DNA of 64,000 nt from Mesonia profundi (GCF_031085155.1 NZ_JAVHUL010000016.1:1-64000); one strand, 5' to 3'. Shown: positions 37,603-46,457, counted from the first letter of the stretch. Notes: a model not told the origin generated them from the sequence alone. Program-made: numbers and translations.

Positions 37603-39018
37603 ATGGCAAGAAGAAAACAAACCAAAGTATCCTTTGAAGCATTAGAGGTTATCGATGCTGGCGCAAAAGGAAAAGCAATAGCAAAAGCTCCAGACGGCAG
37701 AGTCGTATTTATAGACAATGCAGTACCAGGCGACGTTGCAGATGTGCAAACCACTCAAAAGAGAAAATCTTACTATAAAGCTAGCGCTACTCATTTCCAC
37801 ACCCTATCTGATAGAAGAACAGAGCCTGTTTGCCAGCATTTTGGCACTTGTGGCGGTTGTAAATGGCAAAATATGGAATATGATTCTCAGCTTTATTTTA
37901 AGCAAAAAGAAGTGGAGAGCAACTTAATACGATTGGGGAAAATAGAACTTCCAGAAATCACTCCCATTTTAGGCAGCAAAGAAATTTACTTCTATAGAAA
38001 TAAAATGGAATTTTCCTTTAGCGATAGCCGATGGTTAACCTTAGACGAGATTAAAGGTGATATCCATATTACAGATAAAAATGCACTCGGTTTTCATATT
38101 CCCGGGATGTGGGATAAAATTCTAGACATCAAAAAATGTCATTTACAAGAAGATCCTAGTAACGCCTTAAGAAACGAAATTAGAGATTTTGCGACGGCAG
38201 AAAACATTCCGTTTTTTAACGCCAGAAAGCAAGAAGGACTTTTGCGTACCTTAATGATAAGAACCTCTTCTACGGGAGAAATTATGGTCTTGTTGCAGTT
38301 CTTTTATGAAGATAAAGCCAAAAGAGAACTCTTGCTTAATTTTATTGCAGAGCGTTTTCCCGAAGTCACTTCTCTACTCTATGTGGTGAATGAAAAAGGA
38401 AACGATACCATCTACGATCAAGAAGTGGTTTGCTTTAAAGGAAGAGACCATATTTTTGAAGAGATGGAAGGTTTAAAGTTTAAGATTAATGCCAAATCTT
38501 TCTACCAAACCAATTCCGCACAAGCCTATGAATTGTATAAAATCACTAGAGCTTTCGCCGATTTAAGCGGAGATGAATTGGTCTACGATTTATATACAGG
38601 AACGGGAACTATCGCTCAATTTGTAGCTAAAAAAGCCAAAAAAGTGATTGGTGTAGAAGCCGTACCGGAAGCAATTGAAGATGCTAAGAAAAATGCCGAG
38701 TCTAACCATATTACCAACACCGAGTTTTTTGTTGGCGACATGAAAAAAGTCTTTACGCAAGATTTTATCAACACTCACGGTCATCCAGATGTCATTATCA
38801 CCGATCCTCCAAGAGACGGGATGCATAAAGATGTAGTAGCCCAAATCATCAACATTTTGCCAAAACGCATTGTATATGTAAGTTGTAATTCGGCTACACA
38901 AGCACGGGATTTGTCTTTATTAGATGAACATTACAAAGTGACCAAAACTCAAGCGGTAGACATGTTTCCGCAAACACATCACGTAGAAAATGTAGTTTGC
39001 TTAGAACTAAGATCATGA
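37603..39018 (+). CDS. rlmD: 23S rRNA (uracil-5)-methyltransferase RlmD/RumA family
   Basis: 471 residues from ATG 37603 (MARRKQTKVSFE); the longer frame upstream has no support. N-terminal TRAM RNA-binding domain (FEALEVIDAGAKGKAIAKAPDG), then cysteines for a [4Fe-4S] cluster in PVCQHFGTCGGCKWQNMEY, and a C-terminal SAM methyltransferase with LYTGTGTIAQFVAK, the substrate-binding DPPRDGMH and the catalytic cysteine in YVSCNSATQARDL. Known reaction: m5U at position 1939 of 23S rRNA in E. coli. It overlaps the DUF6452 gene by ATGA. Confidence 0.94.
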   Translation: MARRKQTKVSFEALEVIDAGAKGKAIAKAPDGRVVFIDNAVPGDVADVQTTQKRKSYYKASATHFHTLSDRRTEPVCQHFGTCGGCKWQNMEYDSQLYFKQKEVESNLIRLGKIELPEITPILGSKEIYFYRNKMEFSFSDSRWLTLDEIKGDIHITDKNALGFHIPGMWDKILDIKKCHLQEDPSNALRNEIRDFATAENIPFFNARKQEGLLRTLMIRTSSTGEIMVLLQFFYEDKAKRELLLNFIAERFPEVTSLLYVVNEKGNDTIYDQEVVCFKGRDHIFEEMEGLKFKINAKSFYQTNSAQAYELYKITRAFADLSGDELVYDLYTGTGTIAQFVAKKAKKVIGVEAVPEAIEDAKKNAESNHITNTEFFVGDMKKVFTQDFINTHGHPDVIITDPPRDGMHKDVVAQIINILPKRIVYVSCNSATQARDLSLLDEHYKVTKTQAVDMFPQTHHVENVVCLELRS

Positions 39019-39542
39019 TAAAAAACACTGCGCTCCTACTAGTAATTAGTTTGCTGTTTCTTTCTGGATGTCAGAAAGATGATATTTGTCCGGAGTCGAC
39101 TAACACGACTCCGCATTTAGTGATTAAGTTTTTGGATAGTGAAAATCCCTTAAACATTAAAGAAGTCACTAATTTACAAGTGAAAGAGGAAAATTCGATG
39201 AAAGATTATTTTGAAACTCCAGTTTCAGATAGCCTCATTAAAATTCCGTTAAGAACAACAGAGAATTTCACCAATTATATCTTTACCTTAAACACTCCTC
39301 TAGATCCCGATGCCGAGATTGGAGCAAACGACCCGCTTCCCAATGAAGACCAACTCCACTTTAATTACGGTACTTTAGTGGAATATGTAGGACGGGCTTG
39401 TGGCTATAAAACCGAGTTTGTAGCTTTTGAAGCCAATAGAGTAAATGAAGAAGACGACACCAACTGGATCAAGAGCATAGAAGTGCTACAACCTAATGAC
39501 ATTACCAATGAATTTGACACACATCTCTATATTTATCATTAG
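39015..39542 (+). CDS. DUF6452-family lipoprotein
   Basis: 175 residues from ATG 39015 (the 4-bp ATGA overlap with rlmD). A lipoprotein leader ends in LLFLSGC; the mature part holds the family strands HLVIKFLDSENPLNIKEV and the C-terminal VGRACGYKTEFV. Function unknown. It is followed, with a 35-bp overlap, by the DUF6048 gene. The rlmD-DUF6452-DUF6048 order recurs in flavobacteria from memory, pointing to a functionally linked envelope pair. Confidence 0.8.
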   Translation: MIKNTALLLVISLLFLSGCQKDDICPESTNTTPHLVIKFLDSENPLNIKEVTNLQVKEENSMKDYFETPVSDSLIKIPLRTTENFTNYIFTLNTPLDPDAEIGANDPLPNEDQLHFNYGTLVEYVGRACGYKTEFVAFEANRVNEEDDTNWIKSIEVLQPNDITNEFDTHLYIYH

Positions 39543-40233
39543 TTTCTTGGGGGTTTCTTTGGGTTCTTTGCAGGCTCAAAATTCAGCTACTCAAGATTCT
39601 ACTGTCATTAAAGAAAAGTTTGGAATACGCGTGGGCGCCGACCTCAGCAAAGCCATCACCAGTATCATCGATGAAGATTATAAAGGTTTTGAAATCTTGG
39701 GCGATTACCGTGTGTATAAAAATTATTACGCTGCCGCGGAAATAGGCATCGAAGAGAAACATTATACAGAACCTTACCTTGATGGAACTGCCAATGGTTC
39801 TTACATAAAAATTGGTGCCAATTACAATGCGTATAAAAATTGGCTCGACATGCAAAACGAGATTTTTGTAGGCGTTCGTTATGGTTTTGCTAGCTTTTCT
39901 CAGACTTTGAATAAGTTTGCCATCTATTCCAACGACAGTTATTTTCCGGTAGACATTAGAGAAACCAACCAAGAGTTTAAATCTTTAAACGCAAGCTGGG
40001 GAGAAGTACAAGGCGGACTAAAAACCGAGGTCTTAAATAACTTATTTTTAAGCGTACACGTACAATTGAAGATTATGATTAGCGATAAGAAACCAGATAA
40101 TTTTGACAACCTCTATATCCCGGGGTTTCATAGAACCTACGGCGGAAGCTCAATTGGTGTGGGTTGGGGTTATTCTCTTTCTTATCTTATTCCTGTAGTA
40201 AAGAAGGCTAAAGTGCTGAGAAAACCAGAATAA
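39508..40233 (+). CDS. DUF6048-family outer-membrane-like protein
   Basis: 241 residues from ATG 39508 (MNLTHISIFIISFLGVSLGSLQAQ, signal peptide). The rest is an all-beta chain with alternating polar/apolar strands and repeated aromatic residues (YRVYKNYYAAAEIGIEEKHY, GVGWGYSLSYLIPV), consistent with an outer-membrane beta barrel of about eight strands. Coupled with the DUF6452 lipoprotein, suggesting a two-part envelope complex. Function unknown. Confidence 0.78.
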   Translation: MNLTHISIFIISFLGVSLGSLQAQNSATQDSTVIKEKFGIRVGADLSKAITSIIDEDYKGFEILGDYRVYKNYYAAAEIGIEEKHYTEPYLDGTANGSYIKIGANYNAYKNWLDMQNEIFVGVRYGFASFSQTLNKFAIYSNDSYFPVDIRETNQEFKSLNASWGEVQGGLKTEVLNNLFLSVHVQLKIMISDKKPDNFDNLYIPGFHRTYGGSSIGVGWGYSLSYLIPVVKKAKVLRKPE

Positions 40234-40363
40234 TTTTTTTTTCTTTACAGAAAGTGACATGATTGCTCTCTTATACCTAAACTAAAAAAGTGGAAAGCTT
40301 GAGGCCTCCCACTCTATCTATAGATTCTGATGAAGTACTTGAAATGAATCAAGCAATAATGTT

Positions 40364-41524
40364 TTACTTTAACTTATGTGTTTTCTTAGTCCCTTCATAG
40401 ATCTCATACTTTAAGAAACGAGACTCTAACTTCCCATTAAACATTTTAATCTTTCTAGAAGGCCTTAAGCCTACGCTCTTAATTGCATCCATATTAGAAA
40501 CGATAAACCAAGCTTGAGTTCCTGGATAATTTTGTTTTAGGGTGTTTCCAATATCCTTATAAAACTCCTCTAGATTCAATAATTCTAATCGTTCCCCGTA
40601 AGGCGGATTAAAAACCATATGCAAATGCCCTTCGGTGTTTTTTTCGGTTTGGAAAAAATCTTGATGCTCCACCTGGATAAATTCAGTTAAATTGGCATTT
40701 TCAATATTGTCTATAGCTTTATGAACGGCAGACGGAGCCTTATCATAACCAATGATTTTATGCTCAAAACCTCGTATTCTACTCAGTAAAGAAGCTTCTA
40801 TTTTTTCAAATAAATCTACATCCCAATCTTTCCATTTTTCAAAGCCAAATTCTTTTTTATTCAAGTTTGGCGGAATGTTACACGCAATCATCGCCGCTTC
40901 TATTAAAATGGTTCCACTTCCACACATGGGATCCATAAAATCTGATAATCCATCCCAACCACTCATCAATAACATTCCTGCAGCTAGAACTTCATTAATA
41001 GGAGCAATATTGGTAGCGGTTTTGTACCCTCTTTTATGTAAAGACTGCCCAGAACTATCTAACGAAATGGTACAAAAGGTATCTTCAATATGCACGTTAA
41101 TACGCAAATCTGGAAAATCTAAATCTACACTAGGTCTAAAACCGGTCGTATTCCTAAATAAATCTACAATCGCATCTTTGGTTTTTAACGCGATAAACTT
41201 ACTGTGCGTAAAACGAGAAGAATGCACGGTAGCATCAATCGCTAAAGTACCTTTATTGTCTAAGTACGCTGGCCAATCCATGGCGTAAATCTTCTTGTAG
41301 AGATCTTCTTCAGAATCAATCCTAAAGGTTTGAATAGGTTTTAAGATTTTTATAGCGGTTCGCAAGCCCAAATTCGCTTTGTACATAAAGCCTTTGTCTC
41401 CTAAGAAACTAACGTTTCTCACCCCCTCTTTGACGTCTATTGCACCTAAATTTTTTAACTCTTTCGCTAATAGAGGCTCAAATCCGTAAAGGGTTTTTGC
41501 CACCATTTTATAATTATTTTCCAT
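40364..41524 (-). CDS. THUMP-domain RNA methyltransferase (RlmL-like N-half)
   Basis: 386 residues from ATG 41524; the longer frame to 41614 reads into the divergent promoter and is rejected. N-terminal THUMP RNA-binding domain (YGFEPLLAKELKNLGA ... NLGLRTAIKIL), then a SAM methyltransferase with MDPMCGSGTILIEAAMIA and the catalytic FNPPYGERL (NPPY, N2-guanine type). This corresponds to the N-terminal half of E. coli RlmKL, which makes m2G2445 in 23S rRNA; the K half is absent, as in many Bacteroidota. Confidence 0.92.
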   Translation of the reverse strand: MENNYKMVAKTLYGFEPLLAKELKNLGAIDVKEGVRNVSFLGDKGFMYKANLGLRTAIKILKPIQTFRIDSEEDLYKKIYAMDWPAYLDNKGTLAIDATVHSSRFTHSKFIALKTKDAIVDLFRNTTGFRPSVDLDFPDLRINVHIEDTFCTISLDSSGQSLHKRGYKTATNIAPINEVLAAGMLLMSGWDGLSDFMDPMCGSGTILIEAAMIACNIPPNLNKKEFGFEKWKDWDVDLFEKIEASLLSRIRGFEHKIIGYDKAPSAVHKAIDNIENANLTEFIQVEHQDFFQTEKNTEGHLHMVFNPPYGERLELLNLEEFYKDIGNTLKQNYPGTQAWFIVSNMDAIKSVGLRPSRKIKMFNGKLESRFLKYEIYEGTKKTHKLK

Positions 41525-41539
41525 ATAGAAGTTCTCTTG

Positions 41540-41564
41540 CTGCAAAAATACATTATTTTTGCAG
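41540..41564. promoter_or_regulatory. palindromic divergent promoter between two methyltransferase genes
   Basis: Arms CTGCAAAAATA (41540-41550) and TATTTTTGCAG (41554-41564) are perfect inverted repeats around CAT. Each strand contains the -7 box TATTTTTG, so the palindrome may be two back-to-back -7 elements serving the THUMP methyltransferase gene on the left and the SAM methyltransferase gene on the right. A bound dimeric regulator would also fit. The plus-strand box ends 6 bp before the ATG at 41568. Confidence 0.5.
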
Positions 41565-41567
41565 GCT

Positions 41568-42305
41568 ATGGGAAAAGATAAGACAAAATGGTACATCTCT
41601 TGGTTTGACACCAAGTATTACCATATTTTATATAAAGACAGGGGTTATGAAGAAGCAGAAGAATTTATGCGGAATCTCACCTCTTTTCTTCAGTTAAAAA
41701 AAGGATCCACCATTTTAGATTTAGCTTGTGGGAAAGGGAGACATTCCGTTTACTTGCATCAACTAGGTTATAAAGTAACCGGCGTAGACCTTTCTCCAAA
41801 CAGCATACAAGAAGCCCAAAAATCTGAAAAGGAAGATCTTATTTTTCAAGTTCATGATATGTGTTTGCCCTTAACGGAAAAGTTTGATGGCGTATTTAAC
41901 CTGTTTACGAGTTTTGGATATTTTGAAGATGAAGAAGATAATTTAAGAACCATAAAAGCCATAAAAGAGGAACTCGAACCTAATGGCTATGGTGTCATCG
42001 ACTTTATGAATGTGCACGAGGTGATTAAAAATTTGGTGCCACAAAACACGCAAAGCATTCAGGGGATAGACTTTCACCTAGAGCGTTATGTGGAGGATGG
42101 TTTTATTTATAAAGACATTCAGTTTACCGACGAAGGGGAATCTTTTAAATTTCAGGAAAAAGTAAAAGCCATTAGCTTAGAACAGTTTAAAACCTACTTT
42201 GAAAAAGCAGGCTTACAAATAAAAAATCTCTTTGGAGATTACCATTTAAACGAATTTCACCTAGAAACTTCTCCTAGGCTTATTCTAATCTTTGAGCACG
42301 CATGA
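41568..42305 (+). CDS. class I SAM-dependent methyltransferase
   Basis: 245 residues from ATG 41568 (MGKDKTKWYISWFDTKYYHILYKDRG). Motif I is ILDLACGKGRHSVYL, motif II VTGVDLSPNSI, and FNLFTSFGYFEDEEDN follows. The N-terminal aromatic helix and the C-terminal strands match the Methyltransf_25/UbiE-like group of small-molecule methyltransferases; substrate unknown. It overlaps the ZIP transporter by 4 bp. Confidence 0.9.
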   Translation: MGKDKTKWYISWFDTKYYHILYKDRGYEEAEEFMRNLTSFLQLKKGSTILDLACGKGRHSVYLHQLGYKVTGVDLSPNSIQEAQKSEKEDLIFQVHDMCLPLTEKFDGVFNLFTSFGYFEDEEDNLRTIKAIKEELEPNGYGVIDFMNVHEVIKNLVPQNTQSIQGIDFHLERYVEDGFIYKDIQFTDEGESFKFQEKVKAISLEQFKTYFEKAGLQIKNLFGDYHLNEFHLETSPRLILIFEHA

Positions 42306-42967
42306 GTTTAATTTTACCCATTATTGCGGTTGTCATTGGTTTATTGATTGCCTATTTTCTAAAAGCCAATTCTACTTCGGTTAAATTGTTGTTATCTTTT
42401 AGTGGTGCTTTTTTATTATCGATTACCGTATTTGAGTTTATTCCTAAAGTATATGGCGATTACCATAAACTAATCGGTGTGTTTACCATGCTGGGGATTT
42501 TGCTCCAAATTTTTTTAGAGTTTCTTTCTAGAGGTGCAGAACACGGACATTTACATCATCATGAAGATACGCAGCGCTTTCCGGTTTTGCTCTTTATAAG
42601 TTTATGTATTCATTCCTTGTTGGAAGGTTATCCGTTACACGGAAATGATCATTTATTATGGGGCGTAGTAATTCATAAAGTCCCTATTGCTATCATTATC
42701 GCGTCTTTTCTCATACATTCTCAACTTTCTAAAACCAAAGTAATCCTTTTCTTACTCGTTTTTGCGATGATGACTCCTATAGGAAGTTTGATTCATAAAT
42801 ATTTTTCTTTCTTAACGGAATATGAAATTTATATTGAAGCTATGGTGATTGGTATTTTCTTGCATGTCTCTACCACCATCTTATTTGAATCTTCTAAAAA
42901 TCATCAATTCAACATCTCTAAAGTGCTAATGATTGTTTTGGGTGTTGTCGTTGCTTATTTTTTATAA
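42302..42967 (+). CDS. ZIP-family metal ion transporter
   Basis: 221 residues, about eight helices. ZIP landmarks: CIHSLLEGYPLHG (HSLLEG, helix 4) and HKVPIAIIIASF (helix 5, HK instead of the usual HE), and a cytosolic histidine-rich loop HGHLHHHEDTQ before helix 4. Known of the family: uptake of divalent metals such as zinc, iron or manganese. The HK variation of the metal-binding residue could change specificity. The gene overlaps the upstream methyltransferase gene by 4 bp, which is unusual company for a metal carrier. Confidence 0.88.
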   Translation: MSLILPIIAVVIGLLIAYFLKANSTSVKLLLSFSGAFLLSITVFEFIPKVYGDYHKLIGVFTMLGILLQIFLEFLSRGAEHGHLHHHEDTQRFPVLLFISLCIHSLLEGYPLHGNDHLLWGVVIHKVPIAIIIASFLIHSQLSKTKVILFLLVFAMMTPIGSLIHKYFSFLTEYEIYIEAMVIGIFLHVSTTILFESSKNHQFNISKVLMIVLGVVVAYFL

Positions 42968-43068
42968 TTTTCACCTGTTGATATAGTAGTTCGGTAGATT
43001 TTAAGCCACAAGTCTTATTTTTATCTTTACGCTATTAAAACTTTGAAGATGGTACAAGACTCAATTCC

Positions 43069-43142
43069 TTAGCCCCGATTGCAATGGAAATCCCGGAATG
43101 AAACGCTAGTGAAATGAGGAATTGTAATGGAAAGCGGGAAAC
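43069..43142. ncRNA. candidate structured RNA of the Flavo-1-like kind
   Basis: The interval has a first block TTAGCCCCGATTGCAATGG and a last block ATTGTAATGGAAAGCGGGAA. The cores ATTGCAAT and ATTGTAAT can pair with one G-U wobble, and CCCG can pair with CGGG. The two-block form AGCCCCGATTG...GGAAAGCGGGAA is one I associate with a recurrent flavobacterial intergenic RNA motif (Flavo-1); that name is from memory and unverified. The orientation shown as plus-strand is where the motif reads best. Confidence 0.5.
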
Positions 43143-43291
43143 CAATTTACCAAATATGGAATGTCTTTTATGCTCCTAATTATACCCATTTAATTTGGTA
43201 TTATACAGTATAAAAGAGTTCTACACCCATAAGAATTTTATCAAAATAATTGGGCATATAACGGAGATACGTCAAAGATGATTTCGTTTTT

Positions 43292-45184
43292 TTAATACAA
43301 AACCCTAAACCGTATCGTCCCTTCTAAACCTTTGAGTTCTTCAATAACCGTTTTTTCGTAAGCTTTATTCACATCGGTAATCACATAACCTATTTGTTCG
43401 TTGGTTTTTAAGTACTGACCGTCTATATTAATTTGATGCTTGGCTAATAACTCATTAATTTTAGCCAAAATACCCGGCGTATTGTAATGGATATGAATAA
43501 GACGATGGGCATTTTTTAAAACAGGTAATTGTAAATTAGGAAAGTTGACACTGTTGGTGGTGCTTCCCGTATTAATATATTTTATAAAACGCTGCGGAAC
43601 AAATTGGGCAATGTTTTCTTGAGCTTCGAGCGTGCTTCCGCCAATATGCGGAGTTAAAATAAGGTTAGGTAAACCTTTAAGTACACTTTCGAAAGCTTCG
43701 TCGTTTGTTTTTGGCTCTACAGGATAAACATCTATAGCGGCACCGCTTAGGTTTCCGTTGATCAGGTGTTTTTTTAGTGCATCTAGATTAACCACGTGTC
43801 CCCTACTCAAATTAATAAACACGCTGCCTTTCTGCATCTGCTGAAACTGCTCTTCGTCCATAAAATTTTTATTTTCAGGCCTTCCATCTACATGTAAAGA
43901 GATCACTTCGCAGGTTTGTAGCAATTCTTCCAAGCTATTGCATTTGGTCACATTTCCTAGAGGTAGTTTTTCAATTAAATCATAGTAATATACGTCAAAA
44001 CCAAGACTTTCTGCCAAGACAGAGAGTTGAGCTCCAATATTTCCGTAACCAATAATTCCCAGTTTTTTCCCTCTTATCTCATAGCTTTTTGCTGCGGATT
44101 TATTCCACTTCCCTTGGTGCATTTGCTGCATTTTATCGGGGAGGTTTCTCAGCAATAAAATCATTTCCCCAATAGCCAATTCCACTACAGAACGCGTATT
44201 GCTATAGGGTGCATTAAACACTGGAATTCCTTTTTTGGCACAAGCCTCAAGATCTATTTGGTTGGTTCCTATACAAAAAGCACCTACTGCGATAAGACGT
44301 TTTGCGTTCGCCAACACTTCTTGCGTCAATTGTGTTTTAGAACGTATGCCTAGAATGGAAACATCTTTAATTTTTTCTTTGAGCTCTTCTTCATCCATCG
44401 CTCCGGGATGAGCGATTACTTGATAGCCTTCTTTCTCTAGAATAGCCTGAGCGGAAGGGTGAATATTCTCTAATAAAAGAGCTTTAATTCTATTTTTAGG
44501 ATAAGATAAAGAGGTGTTCATATGGTGTAAATATAAAAATTCGTCTAAACTAGGAGTAATATGGTCTGCTTGCGCTATAACATTTTCTCTGGTTACATTT
44601 TCTGTAAAAGCATAAAATTTATTGGCAAAACCTGCCGCTTTTACTTCATAATCATTGTAGCCATCGCCAATCATAAAAATATCTCCCTCAAGGTTTAATG
44701 TTTTGAGTAATTTGGGTTTTCCGTTATTTTGGGCGAGTATATTGGATTCATCAAAACCGACAATATCTTTTTGATCATTTGTGACAAAAGTATTGGCATA
44801 TACGTGCGATTCTAAAATACCAAAAGCCGTAACAATAGGAACTATAAATTCTTTAAAACCATTGGAAATAATATAAATTTGTGCGGCATGCTCTTGTAAA
44901 AATGGAGCATTTCTGGCAAAAGACACACTTATCTTATTTTTTAAAACCTGTATAAGCTCTCCAATATTTTCTTCATTAGCTTGTACCAAGTTTAAGCGTC
45001 GCTCTAAAGATTCTTTAAAATCGATTTCTCCTCGCATCGCTAAATGCGTAATTTCTTCTATTTCCCGACTAATTTCTTCTTGACGCGGATGCTCTTTTAG
45101 ACTTATTTTTGCCAATTCATCTAAGGCTTCCACTTGGGTGAAAGTACTATCAAAATCTATAATGTAAACTTGATTATTTTTCAT
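43292..45184 (-). CDS. serA: fused phosphoserine phosphatase-like / D-3-phosphoglycerate dehydrogenase
   Basis: 630 residues with two enzymes of serine biosynthesis. Residues 1-225 form a HAD hydrolase: DFDST at 10-14, IISNG near 105, GKPKLL with the motif III lysine near 157, and IGDGYND around 172-178. Residues 230-630 form a 3-phosphoglycerate dehydrogenase: NAD motif GIIGYGNIGAQ at about 376-386, catalytic R/E/H segments (SLHVDGRPENKN, LSRGHVVNLDAL, LTPHIGGSTLEA) and a C-terminal ACT domain (IHIHYNTPGILAKINEL). The order is phosphatase first, then dehydrogenase. The two activities are the last and first steps of the pathway to serine, with transaminase SerC between. Confidence 0.93.
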   Translation of the reverse strand: MKNNQVYIIDFDSTFTQVEALDELAKISLKEHPRQEEISREIEEITHLAMRGEIDFKESLERRLNLVQANEENIGELIQVLKNKISVSFARNAPFLQEHAAQIYIISNGFKEFIVPIVTAFGILESHVYANTFVTNDQKDIVGFDESNILAQNNGKPKLLKTLNLEGDIFMIGDGYNDYEVKAAGFANKFYAFTENVTRENVIAQADHITPSLDEFLYLHHMNTSLSYPKNRIKALLLENIHPSAQAILEKEGYQVIAHPGAMDEEELKEKIKDVSILGIRSKTQLTQEVLANAKRLIAVGAFCIGTNQIDLEACAKKGIPVFNAPYSNTRSVVELAIGEMILLLRNLPDKMQQMHQGKWNKSAAKSYEIRGKKLGIIGYGNIGAQLSVLAESLGFDVYYYDLIEKLPLGNVTKCNSLEELLQTCEVISLHVDGRPENKNFMDEEQFQQMQKGSVFINLSRGHVVNLDALKKHLINGNLSGAAIDVYPVEPKTNDEAFESVLKGLPNLILTPHIGGSTLEAQENIAQFVPQRFIKYINTGSTTNSVNFPNLQLPVLKNAHRLIHIHYNTPGILAKINELLAKHQINIDGQYLKTNEQIGYVITDVNKAYEKTVIEELKGLEGTIRFRVLY

Positions 45185-45268
45185 AGCTCTTACTAAGAAT
45201 CTGCTTTAGGCATTAACCACTTTACAATCTAAAAGTTCCCGAGACAGGATTCAACTAAAAGTATAAAA

Positions 45269-45299
45269 AAAAGCCTTAACGTGATACGCTAAGGCTTTT
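45269..45299 (-). terminator. terminator between serA and trxB
   Basis: AAAAGCCTTA (45269-45278) pairs with TAAGGCTTTT (45290-45299) across an 11-nt loop, with A/T runs at both ends. It lies after trxB in its direction of transcription. Confidence 0.82.
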
Positions 45300-45319
45300 A
45301 AAAAATCGTTTTTTTGAGA

Positions 45320-46294
45320 TTAAGCGGTAACTTCTTCTTCGCTTTCTACCGTTGCCAGGTAACGCTCGGCATCTAATGCTGCCATACAACCCGTTCCCGC
45401 AGCGGTTACTGCCTGTCTATAATCTTTATCTTGTACATCTCCACTGGCAAAAACTCCAGGAAGATTGGTTTTAGTCGTTTTTGGTTCTGTAATCAGATAA
45501 CCTGTTTCATCCATCTCTAACTGACCTTTAAAAATATCGGTATTTGGTTTATGTCCAATAGCGATAAAAAGACCTGTAATGGCAATCTCTTCTTTTTCTT
45601 GCGTTTGGTTATTCACCATACGTAAACCATCTACTACTTGTTCTCCCAAAACTTCATCAATTTCGGTGTTGTAACGCAAATCTATATTCTTGGTAGAAGT
45701 TACTCGATGTTGCATCGCTTTAGAAGCTCTCATCTCATCTTTTCTCACCAACATCGTCACTTTATTACAAATATTAGCTAGGTAAGTGGCTTCTTCGGCA
45801 GCGGTATCTCCACCTCCTACGATAGCCACATCTTGACCTTTATAGAAAAATCCATCACAAACCGCACAAGCTGAAACTCCGCCGCCACGTAATCTTTGCT
45901 CACTAGGAATCCCTAAATATTTAGCAGTTGCGCCAGTAGAAATAATTACCGTTTCGGCTTCTACCCAGGTTTTATTGTCTACGCAAGCTTTATGGATTCC
46001 TCCAACTTCTTTACTTAATTGTACTTCAGTTACCATTCCAATGCGCACCTCAGTTCCAAAACGTTCTGCCTGTTGTTGCAATTGTACCATCATGGTAGGA
46101 CCATCAATTCCTTCCGGGTAACCGGGAAAATTATCTACTTCTGTAGTAGTCGTTAACTGTCCGCCTGGCTCCATACCCGTATACATGATTGGTTTTAAAT
46201 CAGCTCTAGCTGCATAGATTGCTGCAGTATAGCCTGCAGGTCCAGATCCTATGATTAGACATTTGATTCTTTCCGTTTTATTTTCTTCTGACAT
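45320..46294 (-). CDS. trxB: thioredoxin-disulfide reductase
   Basis: 324 residues from ATG 46294 (MSEENKTERIKCLIIG; ATG 46300 adds MI and cannot be excluded). FAD motif CLIIGSGPAGYTAAIYAARA, redox-active SACAVCDGFFYKG (CxxC), NADPH motif AIVGGGDTAAEEATYLA and C-terminal FASGDVQDKDYRQAVTAAG. Transfers electrons from NADPH to thioredoxin. Normal length and full set of motifs. Confidence 0.96.
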   Translation of the reverse strand: MSEENKTERIKCLIIGSGPAGYTAAIYAARADLKPIMYTGMEPGGQLTTTTEVDNFPGYPEGIDGPTMMVQLQQQAERFGTEVRIGMVTEVQLSKEVGGIHKACVDNKTWVEAETVIISTGATAKYLGIPSEQRLRGGGVSACAVCDGFFYKGQDVAIVGGGDTAAEEATYLANICNKVTMLVRKDEMRASKAMQHRVTSTKNIDLRYNTEIDEVLGEQVVDGLRMVNNQTQEKEEIAITGLFIAIGHKPNTDIFKGQLEMDETGYLITEPKTTKTNLPGVFASGDVQDKDYRQAVTAAGTGCMAALDAERYLATVESEEEVTA

Positions 46295-46432
46295 GATCAT
46301 TTACTTTTTTTGAATGGATAAAAATAATAAGATTCATCCATATTATACCATAAAAATGATGAAGACTTGTGATATAGTTATAAAGAATAATAATTAAACC
46401 AAATTAAGCATTTAATACTGTTTATAATTTGA

Positions 46433-46440
46433 TATTTTTG
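46433..46440 (+). promoter_or_regulatory. candidate -7 box for tryptophan 2,3-dioxygenase
   Basis: TATTTTTG fits TANNTTTG, 17 bp before the ATG at 46458. A matching -33 TTG at standard spacing is not evident. Confidence 0.4.
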
Positions 46441-46457
46441 TTAGAAACTAACATCCC

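Noticed and set aside
40289-40313. AGTGG...CCACT hairpin between two convergent genes
   Set aside because: Stem is short with a bulge and no T-run.
40752-41288. 178-codon plus-strand frame opposite the THUMP methyltransferase gene
   Set aside because: Antisense of a clear RNA methyltransferase; no motif of its own.
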